Shown here: positions 44,380-53,050 of the stretch, in pieces
How positions within the stretch are numbered: the first letter of the stretch is position 1
Layout of the letters: the number at the start of each line of letters is the position of its first letter
From: Moritella yayanosii
Lineage (GTDB): Bacteria; Pseudomonadota; Gammaproteobacteria; Enterobacterales; Moritellaceae
Length of the DNA: 64,000 nt
Assembly (NCBI RefSeq): GCF_900465055.1
Contig: NZ_LS483250.1
Span: 1,364,001-1,428,000 of the forward strand
Direction of reading: 5' to 3'
Program-made: the position numbers and the translations under genes
The notes under the pieces: model-generated
Databases searched by the model: none
The model's input: the letters and a program-made list of their open reading frames with translations, nothing else
What the model was told of the DNA's origin: nothing

Positions 44380-44868
44380 ATGGTTATTACGATTATGTAT
44401 ATCGATGAATTTTCTAAGCACTTTGGTTCAATTGAAGACCCACGCCAAGAAGCTAAAGTGTCACACCCTCTTTTTGATATTATGTTCGTGACGCTATGCG
44501 CCATTATTGCCGGCGCAGACGGCTGGAAAGAGATCCAAGAATATGCAGAAGGTCATTTAGAATGGTTCCAAAAACACGGAATGCTGCTTAATGGAGCTCC
44601 TGTTGACGATACCATCGCAAGAATAATATCTCGAATAAAACCAGATCAATTTCGACAAAGTTTCATCAATTGGATGCAATCCATTAATAAGTTGAGTAAT
44701 GGCGAACTGATTGCGATTGATGGCAAAGTTTTGCGTAGTTCCTACAACCGAGATGATCGTAAATCAACTATTCACATGGTTAGTGCATATGCGTGCGCCA
44801 ATAAAGTCGTTATTGGTCAGCTTAAAACAGATATTAAATCTAATGAAATAACGGCGATCCCAGAATTG
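44380..44868 (+). pseudogene. ISAs1-family transposase, 5' part
   Basis: Codons for the N-terminal 163 residues. DPRQEAKVSHPLFDIMFVTL and ELIAIDGKVLRSSYNRDD (first catalytic Asp) are typical of the family. The frame is cut after PEL by the IS21 insertion and can be rejoined at 47478 by removing the insert and one copy of AATTG. Confidence 0.92.
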
Positions 44869-44947
44869 TGCGTATTAACATGAAGGAGATCGCTCAATAA
44901 CATTCATGGAGATCACTTTTTTCTCCGTCTGTAGAGCTAGGTTTAAT

Positions 44948-45700
44948 TTATACTGAGTGATCTCCATCAGTCAAGTTATTGGTCATTTTTCGCATTGATT
45001 CGCCCTCTAATTCTATCTTTATCGAGCCATGTACCAGTCGGTCCAGAATTGCATCAGCATGCGTCGATTCTCCGATCATTTTGTACCAATGTTCTTGCGG
45101 TAATTGACTGGCAATTAAAGTCGATTTACTGTCATATCGGGCATCAATCAGTTCAAGTAAATCGCTTCGTTGCTGTGCATTTAATGGCTCCAGTCCCCAA
45201 TCATCCAAGATCAGTAAATCTGCATTGGTTAACTTTCCTATCAGTTTTCGATAGGTTCCGTCAGCCTGTGCAAAAAACATTTTTTCGAGTAGTTCTTTCA
45301 GCCTAAAATAAAATACGCTTTGCCCTTGTTGGCAATGCTGATGCCCGAAGGCACAGGCAAGGTATGTTTTGCCACACCCTGTTGCCCCGGTGATCAATAT
45401 ATTTTGATGTAATCGCAACCACTCGCCCTGCGCCAAGGTTCGGATCTGTGACTTATTCAGGTTGCGCTTGGCACGATAATCTAACTGCTCTATGCCAGCA
45501 TGAACTCTGAATTTAGCTTGCCGTGTTAAGCGCGCTATTTTACGTTGTGAACGTGCGTTAAGCTCATTATCAAGCAGTAAGCTTAGCCTTTCTTCGAACG
45601 CGAGTTCTCGGTAATGCGTCGGCTGTTCCGTCTGTAATGTGAGGGCGTCTTTGATGCCGGACAAACCAAGCGTAGTCAGTTGATTATAAATTGTTTTCAT
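44948..45700 (-). CDS. istB: IS21-family helper ATPase IstB
   Basis: A 250-residue AAA+ protein with Walker A (ITGATGCGKTYLACAFG), Walker B (LLILDDWGLEPL) and sensor text (TLIASQLPQEHW). It assembles on DNA and stimulates IstA. The ATG at 45700 with AAGGGA six bases before it is preferred to an upstream frame. The gene is downstream of istA with a 10-base gap. Confidence 0.93.
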   Translation of the reverse strand: MKTIYNQLTTLGLSGIKDALTLQTEQPTHYRELAFEERLSLLLDNELNARSQRKIARLTRQAKFRVHAGIEQLDYRAKRNLNKSQIRTLAQGEWLRLHQNILITGATGCGKTYLACAFGHQHCQQGQSVFYFRLKELLEKMFFAQADGTYRKLIGKLTNADLLILDDWGLEPLNAQQRSDLLELIDARYDSKSTLIASQLPQEHWYKMIGESTHADAILDRLVHGSIKIELEGESMRKMTNNLTDGDHSV

Positions 45701-45710
45701 TCCATTTCCC

Positions 45711-47258
45711 TTAATGATAATACGTATTGCCACGCACATTGTTGTGCTCTATTTCTGCTAATAGATCTAACTGTTGTTCAGGTAGTGGTTGGTTATCTAG
45801 GCCTTTTTTAAGAATAGATTTGATACCCGCTAATCTTCTTATTCCTGTATGTAAAGCGCGTCCACATGCAGCCTCTAAGCGCGGTGTTGTGTATTGTTTA
45901 CCTAGCGCAAGCAATCCTAAGCAAACGCGGTAAGCTTGCTCAGGATGTGGCCTTTCTTGCATTAACAGAGTGACGAGCTCTTCTGTTTTTGGGCCAATAT
46001 CTTGCGCCCATTTCTCAAATCGTTGCGGTGACCATTCCCCTTGTTTTCGATGTGAAACAGGCATATGAGCATCAAGCGTGCTGTGTCCACCAATCTTGTG
46101 AGAACGAGGATGCACCGCTACACACTCTCCCTGATGGTATACTGTGACGAGTTCACCGGTAATATGCGCTTCGAGTTTTTTCTTTATCAGTGAATGCGGT
46201 ACAGAGTAATAATGCTTTTCTATATCAATGTGATAGTCGATATGTACAGTCACCATTTTCACTTGGGTATAGATATACGGTTCAAGGGGTAAGGGTTTCA
46301 ATTCTGGCTTATCAATGGCAATAAATTGTGAATGACGCGTACCAGGATGCACTTTCATGGCCCGTTGATTGAGTTCAAGTAGCAATTCTTCGATCCGGAT
46401 ATTTAATTGTCGCAAAGAAAAAAAGTCTTCATGCCTCAATGCGGCCATGATCCAGCGCTCTACGATCTGTACAGCCACTTCAGCTTTGGCTTTATCCTTG
46501 GGTTTATAAGGGCGAGCCGGCACGATGACCGTATTATAATGCGCAGCCATCTGTGAATACGTCGGGTTAATATCGGGATCATAGCGACACGATCTGGTTG
46601 TACCGCTTTTTAAGTTGTCTGGGATCAAGAGCTCAGGAACACCGCCTAAAAAGGTGAAACAGCGAGCGTGGCTCATCACCCAATTTTCTAGACCTTGGGT
46701 CCACGTGGCTTCTGCATAGGTGTAATTAGAGGCACCCATCACGGCAACAAAAATTTGTGCCGTTTTAATTTCACCGGTTGTAGGATCAATAATGTTCATC
46801 GTCGGCCCACAGTAATCAATAAATAGTTTTTCACCCGCCTTATGCTGTTGTCGCATCGATGGTTTTTGACAACCAAGCCATTTCTTATATAGCCGGCAGA
46901 AGTGATTGTAACTATAGAATTTATTGTTATTTCGTTCTCTGTATTCTTCCCATAGTAATTGCAGAGTCATTGTTTTTGGCTTGAGTTCTTGATGGATCAC
47001 CGACCAATCTGGGGTGGTGATTTGGGGATTGGTTTTGACGGTAGTGTGCAGAAATTTTTGATGAAGAGTCACATCATCCCATTCCTCAGATAACGGCCAT
47101 GAGGTGATCCCCATTTGGGCTGCTCGATTGGCATAACGAGATACCACTGAGGGGGAGATAGATAAACTTTTAGCGACTTGACGATGGCTCAGTGAACAAC
47201 CGTATTTGAGTCTAAGGATCTCTTTTAATTTACGCATAGATATAGGTGCCGTTGGCAT
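45711..47258 (-). CDS. istA: IS21-family transposase IstA
   Basis: A 515-residue DDE transposase. A helix-turn-helix (RQVAKSLSISPSVVSRYANR) is near the N-terminus; the catalytic Asp residues are in EKLFIDYCGPTMNI and LLIPDNLKSGTT, and the Glu in KAKAEVAVQIVERWI. The C-terminal part holds the IstA beta-domain. The ATG at 47258 has AAGGGA six bases upstream. The gene is intact. Confidence 0.93.
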   Translation of the reverse strand: MPTAPISMRKLKEILRLKYGCSLSHRQVAKSLSISPSVVSRYANRAAQMGITSWPLSEEWDDVTLHQKFLHTTVKTNPQITTPDWSVIHQELKPKTMTLQLLWEEYRERNNNKFYSYNHFCRLYKKWLGCQKPSMRQQHKAGEKLFIDYCGPTMNIIDPTTGEIKTAQIFVAVMGASNYTYAEATWTQGLENWVMSHARCFTFLGGVPELLIPDNLKSGTTRSCRYDPDINPTYSQMAAHYNTVIVPARPYKPKDKAKAEVAVQIVERWIMAALRHEDFFSLRQLNIRIEELLLELNQRAMKVHPGTRHSQFIAIDKPELKPLPLEPYIYTQVKMVTVHIDYHIDIEKHYYSVPHSLIKKKLEAHITGELVTVYHQGECVAVHPRSHKIGGHSTLDAHMPVSHRKQGEWSPQRFEKWAQDIGPKTEELVTLLMQERPHPEQAYRVCLGLLALGKQYTTPRLEAACGRALHTGIRRLAGIKSILKKGLDNQPLPEQQLDLLAEIEHNNVRGNTYYH

Positions 47259-47472
47259 AGTCATTCCCTTCATCAAAATGAACAGAATAACGGTTAAATA
47301 CACCTACAGGGCAGTGAAAAAAGCAAGTTTGTCCAATAACATTCATGGAGATCACTCAATAACATTTCAGGGTAAAAGTGATCTTCATGAATGTTATTAG
47401 CTGATCTTGATTGAGGTTATTGGGTGATCTCCATCGATGTTATTAGGTGATCTCCATGGTGGTTAATATGCA

Positions 47473-48206
47473 AATTGGTTAAATTACTGGATATTAAGGG
47501 ATGTTTAGTCTCGATAGATGCGATGGGGTGCCAAACTAAAATTGCGGATGACATTGTTGAAAATGGTGGTGATTATCTATTAGCAGTTAAAAATAACCAA
47601 CCATCACTGTCTAAAACAGTGGAAAAAGCACTTTTAGACACCGTAAATAAAAAACTTAAATCTGGTCAGTTAAATATCGAACAAGGTCATGGTCGAATAG
47701 AGGCCAGACAATACTGTGTACTTGATGCGAAAGACGTTGCGAAAGCTCATCCCGAGTGGCGAAACTTAAAAAGCATCGGTGTAGCGATAGGTTACCGTCA
47801 AGTTAAAGGCAGTAAACCGTCGCTAGATTACCGTCAAGTTAAAGGCAGTAAACCGTCGCTAGATTACCGTCAAGTTAAAGGCAGTAAACCGTCGCTAGAT
47901 TACCGTTATTACATCAGTTCAGCAGAGTTAACCGAAACTCGTTTTTCATCTGCCGTACGTGGTCATTGGGCTATCGAGAATAGTTTACACTGGGTACTTG
48001 ATGCAACAATGAACGAAGATGCTTGCCAAGTTTATCGTGATAACAGTGCCGAGAATTTAGCTTGTTTACGCCACATGGCATTGAACATGTTACGATCTGA
48101 ATCGAACAAGCTCAGTATCCGGTTAAAACAGAAAAGAGCATGGATGAAAACTAGTTTTTTAGAAGGTGTACTTGTTACCGGATTTAACAATTTAGACAAG
48201 ATTTAA
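47473..48206 (+). pseudogene. ISAs1-family transposase, 3' part
   Basis: Codons for the C-terminal 242 residues. The second catalytic Asp is in CLVSIDAMGCQTKIADDIV, and the Glu in GHWAIENSLHWVLDATMNED. The C-terminus LACLRHMALNMLRSESNKL is homologous to the remnant near 20960. It carries a threefold 36-bp tandem repeat, described separately. Confidence 0.92.
47792..47899 (+). repeat. three perfect 36-bp tandem repeats in the transposase gene
   Basis: A 36-base unit starting TTACCGTCAAGTTAAAGGCA is repeated three times without change, so the protein has three copies of YRQVKGSKPSLD. Relatives have one such segment, just before the RYYISS motif. The repeat keeps the frame. Confidence 0.95.
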
Positions 48207-48226
48207 TAACTCATGCGGTTGCCCTG

Positions 48227-48472
48227 TTCTGAACGGTGGTTAGCAGCAAGTAATGCAACAATCGGAATGATTAAAGTTAATATGCCCAAAGGAAAACGAA
48301 AAACTGAAATAAAACTATTAAAGCCATTTGAAGATAAGTCCCAAACCAAAGGCGTATAATAAATTATTGTCAAAGATACGATACCAGTAATCATCAATAA
48401 GCAAAAGATAGCTAACCAGACTATTCTTAGGTGTAAAAAACTTTTTTCTGGATTAAACATATTCAGTTTCAA
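48227..48472 (-). pseudogene. 5' part of the two-TM-anchored protein split by ISAs1
   Basis: 82 codons: a short cytoplasmic start, membrane helix 1 (IVWLAIFCLLMITGIVSLTI), a loop, and membrane helix 2 (LGILTLIIPIVALLAA), then NHRSE at the insertion point. The start is probably TTG at 48472, because GGAGG lies five bases before it; the ATG at 48460 is 17 bases away. The rest of the gene is at 43593-44295. Confidence 0.78.
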
Positions 48473-48519
48473 TACTTCCTCCTAAATTCTAAATGACTTT
48501 AGATAAATAACAAAGGCCA

Positions 48520-48565
48520 ACCTAACGTAGCCAACTATACGTCTGTTCTTAATTGGCTTGTTAGC
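48520..48565. other. attC-like imperfect palindrome (integron cassette site)
   Basis: On the minus strand the sequence right after the upstream gene reads GCTAACAAGCCAATTAAG and ends AGTTGGCTACGTTAGG. Nested complementary blocks are CTAAC/GTTAG at the outside and CCAA/TTGG inside, with an 18-base centre, the order of R and L boxes in attC sites. One R box matches the GTTRRRY consensus, the other has a single mismatch. It is short (46 bases) for an attC. Confidence 0.45.
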
Positions 48566-49379
48566 TAGTAGATTGAACAACATTGTGCACAATATAACGC
48601 TTGATAACCCCCTTTGCAGTTAAAACTCGTTTTACTTCAAAGTCTAGCTTCCCACCATTCCCATTTTGAGCATTGTGCATGGACCATGTTAGCAACTGCT
48701 TTTGATTTGAAGTGACATCGTCGTGTATCTTAAATGGGATTGTTTTTTCAAGATGGTCATCATAGACTCGACCAATTCCAGATAGAATGTTGTACCTAGT
48801 GATATTCCCCGTTATCCCTGAAATTATATTTGAATCTGTTTGGAGCGAAACACTCTTTAAAGTATCTGCGTTCATTTTTATGACTTCACCGATCTTCTGC
48901 CTTTTTAAAACGATGGTCATTTCGTCACATTTTTTAATTGGCCGATGAGCTTGCTCTAACGGAATTTCTAGAGCCTCTTCCATTTCGCTAATAAATGGTT
49001 CTAATCGTTCTTTTAGTTTTTTAACGTGATGCGTTTCGGGTTCATAGTCTAATTCTAATGTTTTTGACCAAGTCCATTTAACTAAGTCATAAAATACGCT
49101 TGCTACAATACTACAACCAATAGAAGCAGCGACTTGGTTTTCAATTGCTACAGTAATTAACTCTTCAAAGCTTCCTTTTCTAGATGGATTAATGTAAATC
49201 TTTGCGCCATCAATTTTATTACCTTTTTTCCTTATTTCACCATTATTTAGCAGTGCATGGGTTGTAATTGATAGAGCTTTTGCGAATCCTTGAAGCGAGA
49301 CAGACGCATCATACATATCTAAACGACCATCGTTAGCATCACCGTTATGGTAAGAAATTTTAAATTTAATAATTTTCAT
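48561..49379 (-). CDS. unknown cargo protein (272 aa)
   Basis: A 272-residue protein, soluble apart from one weakly hydrophobic helix (AASIGCSIVASVFYDLVKWT, about residues 84-103). The opening KIIKFKISYHNGDANDGRLD and GAKIYINPSRKGSFEELITV are distinctive. I recall similarly built proteins as uncharacterised accessory genes, but cannot name the family. AAAAGGATAT stands 11 bases before the ATG. It lies leftward, with an attC-like palindrome right after its stop, and is followed by the split two-TM gene. Confidence 0.65.
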   Translation of the reverse strand: MKIIKFKISYHNGDANDGRLDMYDASVSLQGFAKALSITTHALLNNGEIRKKGNKIDGAKIYINPSRKGSFEELITVAIENQVAASIGCSIVASVFYDLVKWTWSKTLELDYEPETHHVKKLKERLEPFISEMEEALEIPLEQAHRPIKKCDEMTIVLKRQKIGEVIKMNADTLKSVSLQTDSNIISGITGNITRYNILSGIGRVYDDHLEKTIPFKIHDDVTSNQKQLLTWSMHNAQNGNGGKLDFEVKRVLTAKGVIKRYIVHNVVQSTS

Positions 49380-49850
49380 GTACTACAAAATATCCTTTTA
49401 ATTTCGATAGAGAGCAACATTTGTCTAGTAGGACGGTCTGCAGCCCAAAATTTATTCACCCTAGTCAATAGTGACTAATCAAATGAAAAATAAGATAAAA
49501 CGCCAATCTGACATTTAAATCTATTTTGAAAAAATGTGCATTCTTGTGGTTTCTTTATTACACTCTGCTAATTATTAACAAAACTAAATATACGACTGAT
49601 TCTATTATTATTTTTACTAACTGCAAGGAATAGCACTACTCTTTAGTGGTAAAGCGTGATGTAACTTAGGAATAGACAAATAACGCGGTGGGAAATTGCT
49701 ATGGATCTGTTGGTTATTACCTGTCGTATAAAGAAAAACAGCGACGAGTTGGCGCCGCTAACAACAGTGATTTTATGAAAAAGTGTAAAGTAATGCACTA
49801 AACTTACTGAAAAAGGTCTGTTGAATAGACTAGTAACTGATGATAACTAT
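49380..49850. other. non-coding cargo spacer
   Basis: 471 bases, AT-rich, without a credible gene on either strand. The upstream promoter of the 272-residue gene must be here. No terminator or attC-like site was clear. Confidence 0.5.
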
Positions 49851-50444
49851 CTACAGTGTTAATTCTATAAGCCCTAATCTTTCAGCTTCTTCTTGCGCAT
49901 TATCATAAAACTTTAATATTGCTGAACTTAGTTTCTTAAAACTGGATGCTGTTTTTGTTTTGTGAGACACGTACCAAGGGCGTGAGCTAGGTTTCATAAC
50001 TTCTATTTCATTCCCATTTATATCAAAGTCTGAATAATCATAACTGTATTCATTATATTGTATAAATACATCAGGTGTTTTTCTTAACTTACCATTTTTA
50101 AATTTACGATAAACGCCAGCTTCATTTTCACTTGTGACTAAGGCCCATCCTGTTTTTTCTATATTTAAGATAAACGGATCTAACGCTTCTTGTAAATCCT
50201 TAGGTTCAGGTAATACTAGGTCAACTATATAAGATGGATTGGAATCTAAGTTTAGCTCCATTTTAGATAGCTTAAAATTCTTTACAAGATTGGTTGCAAA
50301 GCATCTAGCACGAACATCGTCACCATTTATAGATTGAGGTGATAGCTGCCGAATTAAACCTGGTTGGCTACCTCCATTGTATTTTATATTTAGAACTTCC
50401 CCTGTTTTGATTGCTTCTAGTAACACATCCTCAATTTCATCCAT
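49851..50444 (-). CDS. unknown cargo protein with WYL-like N-terminal segment
   Basis: A 197-residue soluble protein. The text LNIKYNGGSQPGLIRQLSPQ and VRARCFATNLVKNFKLSKME resembles the core of a WYL ligand-sensing domain (Y-x-GGS, P-x-x-I, R-x-F-x-L-x-x-M), found in regulators of defence loci. No helix-turn-helix is present. The C-terminal half (ESRPWYV-like SSRPWYVSHKTKTASSFKKL) is unfamiliar. The ATG at 50444 has AAGGGG seven bases upstream. It is preceded by another cargo gene in the same direction after 99 bases. Confidence 0.62.
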   Translation of the reverse strand: MDEIEDVLLEAIKTGEVLNIKYNGGSQPGLIRQLSPQSINGDDVRARCFATNLVKNFKLSKMELNLDSNPSYIVDLVLPEPKDLQEALDPFILNIEKTGWALVTSENEAGVYRKFKNGKLRKTPDVFIQYNEYSYDYSDFDINGNEIEVMKPSSRPWYVSHKTKTASSFKKLSSAILKFYDNAQEEAERLGLIELTL

Positions 50445-50543
50445 AATTCGACCCCTTATTAAGTTATAAACTTTCATGTTGTGCACATATGAATAGGAAA
50501 ATAACGAAGCTCTATAGCTCCGTTATTTTCCTGTTACATTTAA

Positions 50544-51452
50544 TTATTTAATTGCTCTAGCCAATACGTTCGCCCACATTTTGTTATGTACTACCCGTTC
50601 ATGTACGATATTACTATTAATTATCTCATTTTTAGTTAATTGTGATACATCTTCCCAATCACTTTCAAATACATATGTAGCATTGTCTAAATGGATACTT
50701 TCTAATACATATTTCCCTTTCGATTCAAAACCATAAACAAAATATCCAGAAAACCCTCCTCTACCACTCGCGAGAAAATCTGGATTATGTCGAGATATAG
50801 CTTTCATTCGATGGTCTATAACTTCTTGCTCGTTCTTCGGTAGTTTTCCTGTAATACCTTGAATTATTTTTCCAGAAACACTCCAAGGATATTTACCTTT
50901 AGGTAAAACATCCCATTGCAACCTTTTAAGCTTAGGGCCGACTATTTCATTTTCACGAATATCGAATATTTCAAATTCAGAAAAACACTCAAGCATTAAG
51001 TTACAAAGGTGAATATTTCGCTCTTCATTTTCACTAGTTAAGTTTATTTCGTCTGTCGCAATATATTCCAGATCATTAATTTTTATAACTTGAATAATTT
51101 CCGAAGGGGCTACAATATAATCCCTAGGATATTTTTTAATTGTTCGGGTTTGGATGCCTGAATGCATATTCCCTTGCCAATCTCTGGTTGTGCCGTAACA
51201 CATGATTGAACAGCTCTCTTTAGGTAAATCTTTTCTAACAACCTCTTTACCATTAGCATTAAAATCACTGAATTTACCTATTGCAGTAGGCATTAAGGAA
51301 TCACCAATATTCAAGTCAGAATTGAACCCCAATTTCAGTAAAGTATCTTTTGAAAGGTCATTAATAGAAATAGCTAGACGGATATGTTGCTTATCACCAA
51401 CTATTTTCACTACTTTAGACATACTTCTTACAGACTTTGCTTTAATTTTCAT
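50544..51452 (-). CDS. unknown cargo protein (302 aa)
   Basis: A 302-residue soluble protein. The N-terminal half has a beta-rich appearance (QHIRLAISINDLSKDTLLKL); the C-terminal half contains GFSGYFVYGFESKGKYVLES and IHLDNATYVFESDWEDVSQL. No motif is recognised. The ATG at 51452 has GGAG five bases upstream. With the WYL-like gene it probably forms an operon. It is the last leftward gene before the integrase. Confidence 0.65.
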   Translation of the reverse strand: MKIKAKSVRSMSKVVKIVGDKQHIRLAISINDLSKDTLLKLGFNSDLNIGDSLMPTAIGKFSDFNANGKEVVRKDLPKESCSIMCYGTTRDWQGNMHSGIQTRTIKKYPRDYIVAPSEIIQVIKINDLEYIATDEINLTSENEERNIHLCNLMLECFSEFEIFDIRENEIVGPKLKRLQWDVLPKGKYPWSVSGKIIQGITGKLPKNEQEVIDHRMKAISRHNPDFLASGRGGFSGYFVYGFESKGKYVLESIHLDNATYVFESDWEDVSQLTKNEIINSNIVHERVVHNKMWANVLARAIK

Positions 51453-51877
51453 ACCTACTCCGAAATGTAACGCAGACATATATGGGTATTACTTGCGCTT
51501 TTAGAGCTGAATATCCAGCTATTTTATAATAAGTATCAGCTGACACTATTACACTTTCTATTAACCACAATAATAACAGTGACTTACTATTGGTAATTGT
51601 TATGCACTACTTAAATCCAGTTAAAATTAATCCATAAGAGGTAATTAGCAATTAATGGCAGCCTGTTTTATTGAAGAAACCGCGAAGAAGTAACTGCGAT
51701 ATTTAGATGAATAGGTAGGTATCTAATGAAGAAACTAGAAAACAAATAAATCTATGTTTAAACCTGCATGATAAAACATAGATTATTGCTACAATTGCTT
51801 TATAACTGTATATAAAAACAGTGTTTGTTATCTTATAATATCAAATACGTCTTTACTCGTTATAAAGGAAACCCAGC
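51453..51877. other. non-coding region upstream of the integrase
   Basis: 425 bases, AT-rich. No gene was found. It must hold the promoters of the divergent 302-residue gene and the integrase. AAAGGAA eight bases before 51878 is the integrase ribosome site. Confidence 0.5.
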
Positions 51878-52892
51878 ATGTCTGTTCGCAATCTCAAAGA
51901 TGGCCACAAGAAACCTTGGCTTTGTGAATGCTATCCGCAAGGTAGTAAAGGCAAGCGTATTCGCAAACGCTTTGCAACCAAAGGCGAAGCGACGGCGTTC
52001 GAGCGCTACACTATGAATGAGATTGACGATAAGCCCTGGTTAGCGGATAAGACTGATAATCGACGCTTATCTGAATTATTAGATCTCTGGTGGAAGCTAC
52101 ATGCTAAAAACCTTAAAAGTGGTGCTCATGCATATCGTCGACTGCAAATCATGTGTGAACAATTAAACGACCCCATTGCTGCCACGTTTACCGCTACACT
52201 ACCGCGCAAACAGACTCACTGTCGGGCATGGTAAAGGCCGCAGCGGTGCAGAGCTATCCATCTCATCACAAAACTATGATCTGTTATGGATGAAAGTATT
52301 ATTTAATGAACTTCGTCGGTTAAAGGAATGGAATCAGCCAAACCCGCTTAAAGACATGAAAACGATAAAGACAGCAGAACGCGAGCTTAGCTATCTAACA
52401 CATGACCAGATAACGCAATTATTAACATTCGTTCAAAGAAGCCCTATTTCTGGACAAATGACACAAATTATTAAAATTTGCCTAGCAACCGGTGCTCGAA
52501 TAATGGAAGCAATAGAACTTAAGGGATCACAAGTAACAAAGCACAAGATCACCTTTACCAATACCAAAGGTAAAAAGAATAGAACCGTACCGATTTCAGA
52601 AGATTTATATAGTGAGATATACCAAAATACATCAGGCCGATTATTCACCTGTGGTTATGGGGTACTGCATAAGTGGTTAAACTTATGTTTTTCTGATTTA
52701 CCCAAAGGACAAGCGACTCATATTTTAAGGCATACTTTTGCAAGTTATTTTATGATGAACGGTGGTAATATTTTAGTTTTACAAAAGATACTTGGTCATG
52801 CAGATATAAAGCAAACAATGGCTTACTCGCACTTTGCACCGTCGCATCTACAAGATGCCGTGTTATTTAATCCACTGGCAAGCATGAGCTAA
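51878..52892 (+). pseudogene. int: HP1-type tyrosine integrase with a frameshift
   Basis: The 5' part (to about 52195) starts MSVRNLKDGHKKPWLCECYP with FATKGEATAFERYTMNEIDD, close in form to HP1 integrase. Around 52190-52200 the frame changes by one base: the first frame ends at 52234, while the second (HYRANRLTVGHGKGRSG onward) runs to 52892. The catalytic domain in the second frame is intact: Arg in LATGARIMEAIEL, HILRHTFAS, LGHADI and the Tyr in MAYSHFAP. So the recombinase is either inactivated by one indel or the base call is wrong. Confidence 0.85.
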
Positions 52893-53050
52893 AAAGTGGC
52901 GGTAAAATGGCGATGAATTACGTAACCATGTATGAATATACAGTGGTATTTGACGGTAGACCCTTTTTGTAAGTATCTGATTTTAAAGAAAACAACTAAA
53001 TAACAAAGGGTTAAAAAATCAATGCATATAAAGCTGTTTAACTTTGATTT

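Larger units (their letters stand above)
44869..47472. mobile_element. IS21-family element (istA, istB), apparently intact
   Basis: A 2604-bp element with ends TGCGTATTAACA and TGTTAATATGCA-like (left 44869; right ends 47472), flanked by the 5-bp duplication AATTG (44864-44868 and 47473-47477). Near both ends there are several copies of the motif GGAGATC-x-CTCAATAAC or ATAACATTCATGGAGATCAC, the multiple terminal repeats of IS21 elements. Both genes read leftward and are complete. Confidence 0.92.
44296..48226 (+). mobile_element. ISAs1-family element, interrupted by an IS21-family element
   Basis: Terminal inverted repeats CAGGGCAA (44296-44303) and TTGCCCTG (48219-48226) bound the element, and a perfect 10-bp target duplication flanks it. 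Without the nested IS21 insertion (2604 bp plus the 5-bp duplication) it would be about 1322 bp, a normal ISAs1 size. The transposase gene is split at codon level without loss. Confidence 0.93.
29577..53050. mobile_element. defective HP1/K139-like (P2-family) prophage with cargo region
   Basis: Diagnostic P2-family genes are present in the expected relative orientations: O and N leftward, P and Q rightward, Ogr, replication gene A with leftward early genes, CII and Cox leftward, CI and integrase rightward. Everything beyond the first 50 codons of N (capsid completion, tail, most lysis genes) is absent and an IS3 element marks the break. The right end is placed in the broken flavin reductase gene near 53050, the probable attachment site; I could not identify a core repeat because the left end is lost. 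The CI-int interval is enlarged to about 9 kb by cargo and insertion sequences. The int gene is frameshifted, so the element is probably immobile. Confidence 0.8.

Noticed and set aside
43590-49400. A complete integron
   Set aside because: No integron integrase and no attI site; only two attC-like sequences, one of them partial.
43593-51452. Retron or reverse-transcriptase system around the two-TM protein
   Set aside because: No reverse transcriptase motif (YADD-like) or msr/msd-type inverted repeats are present in the window.
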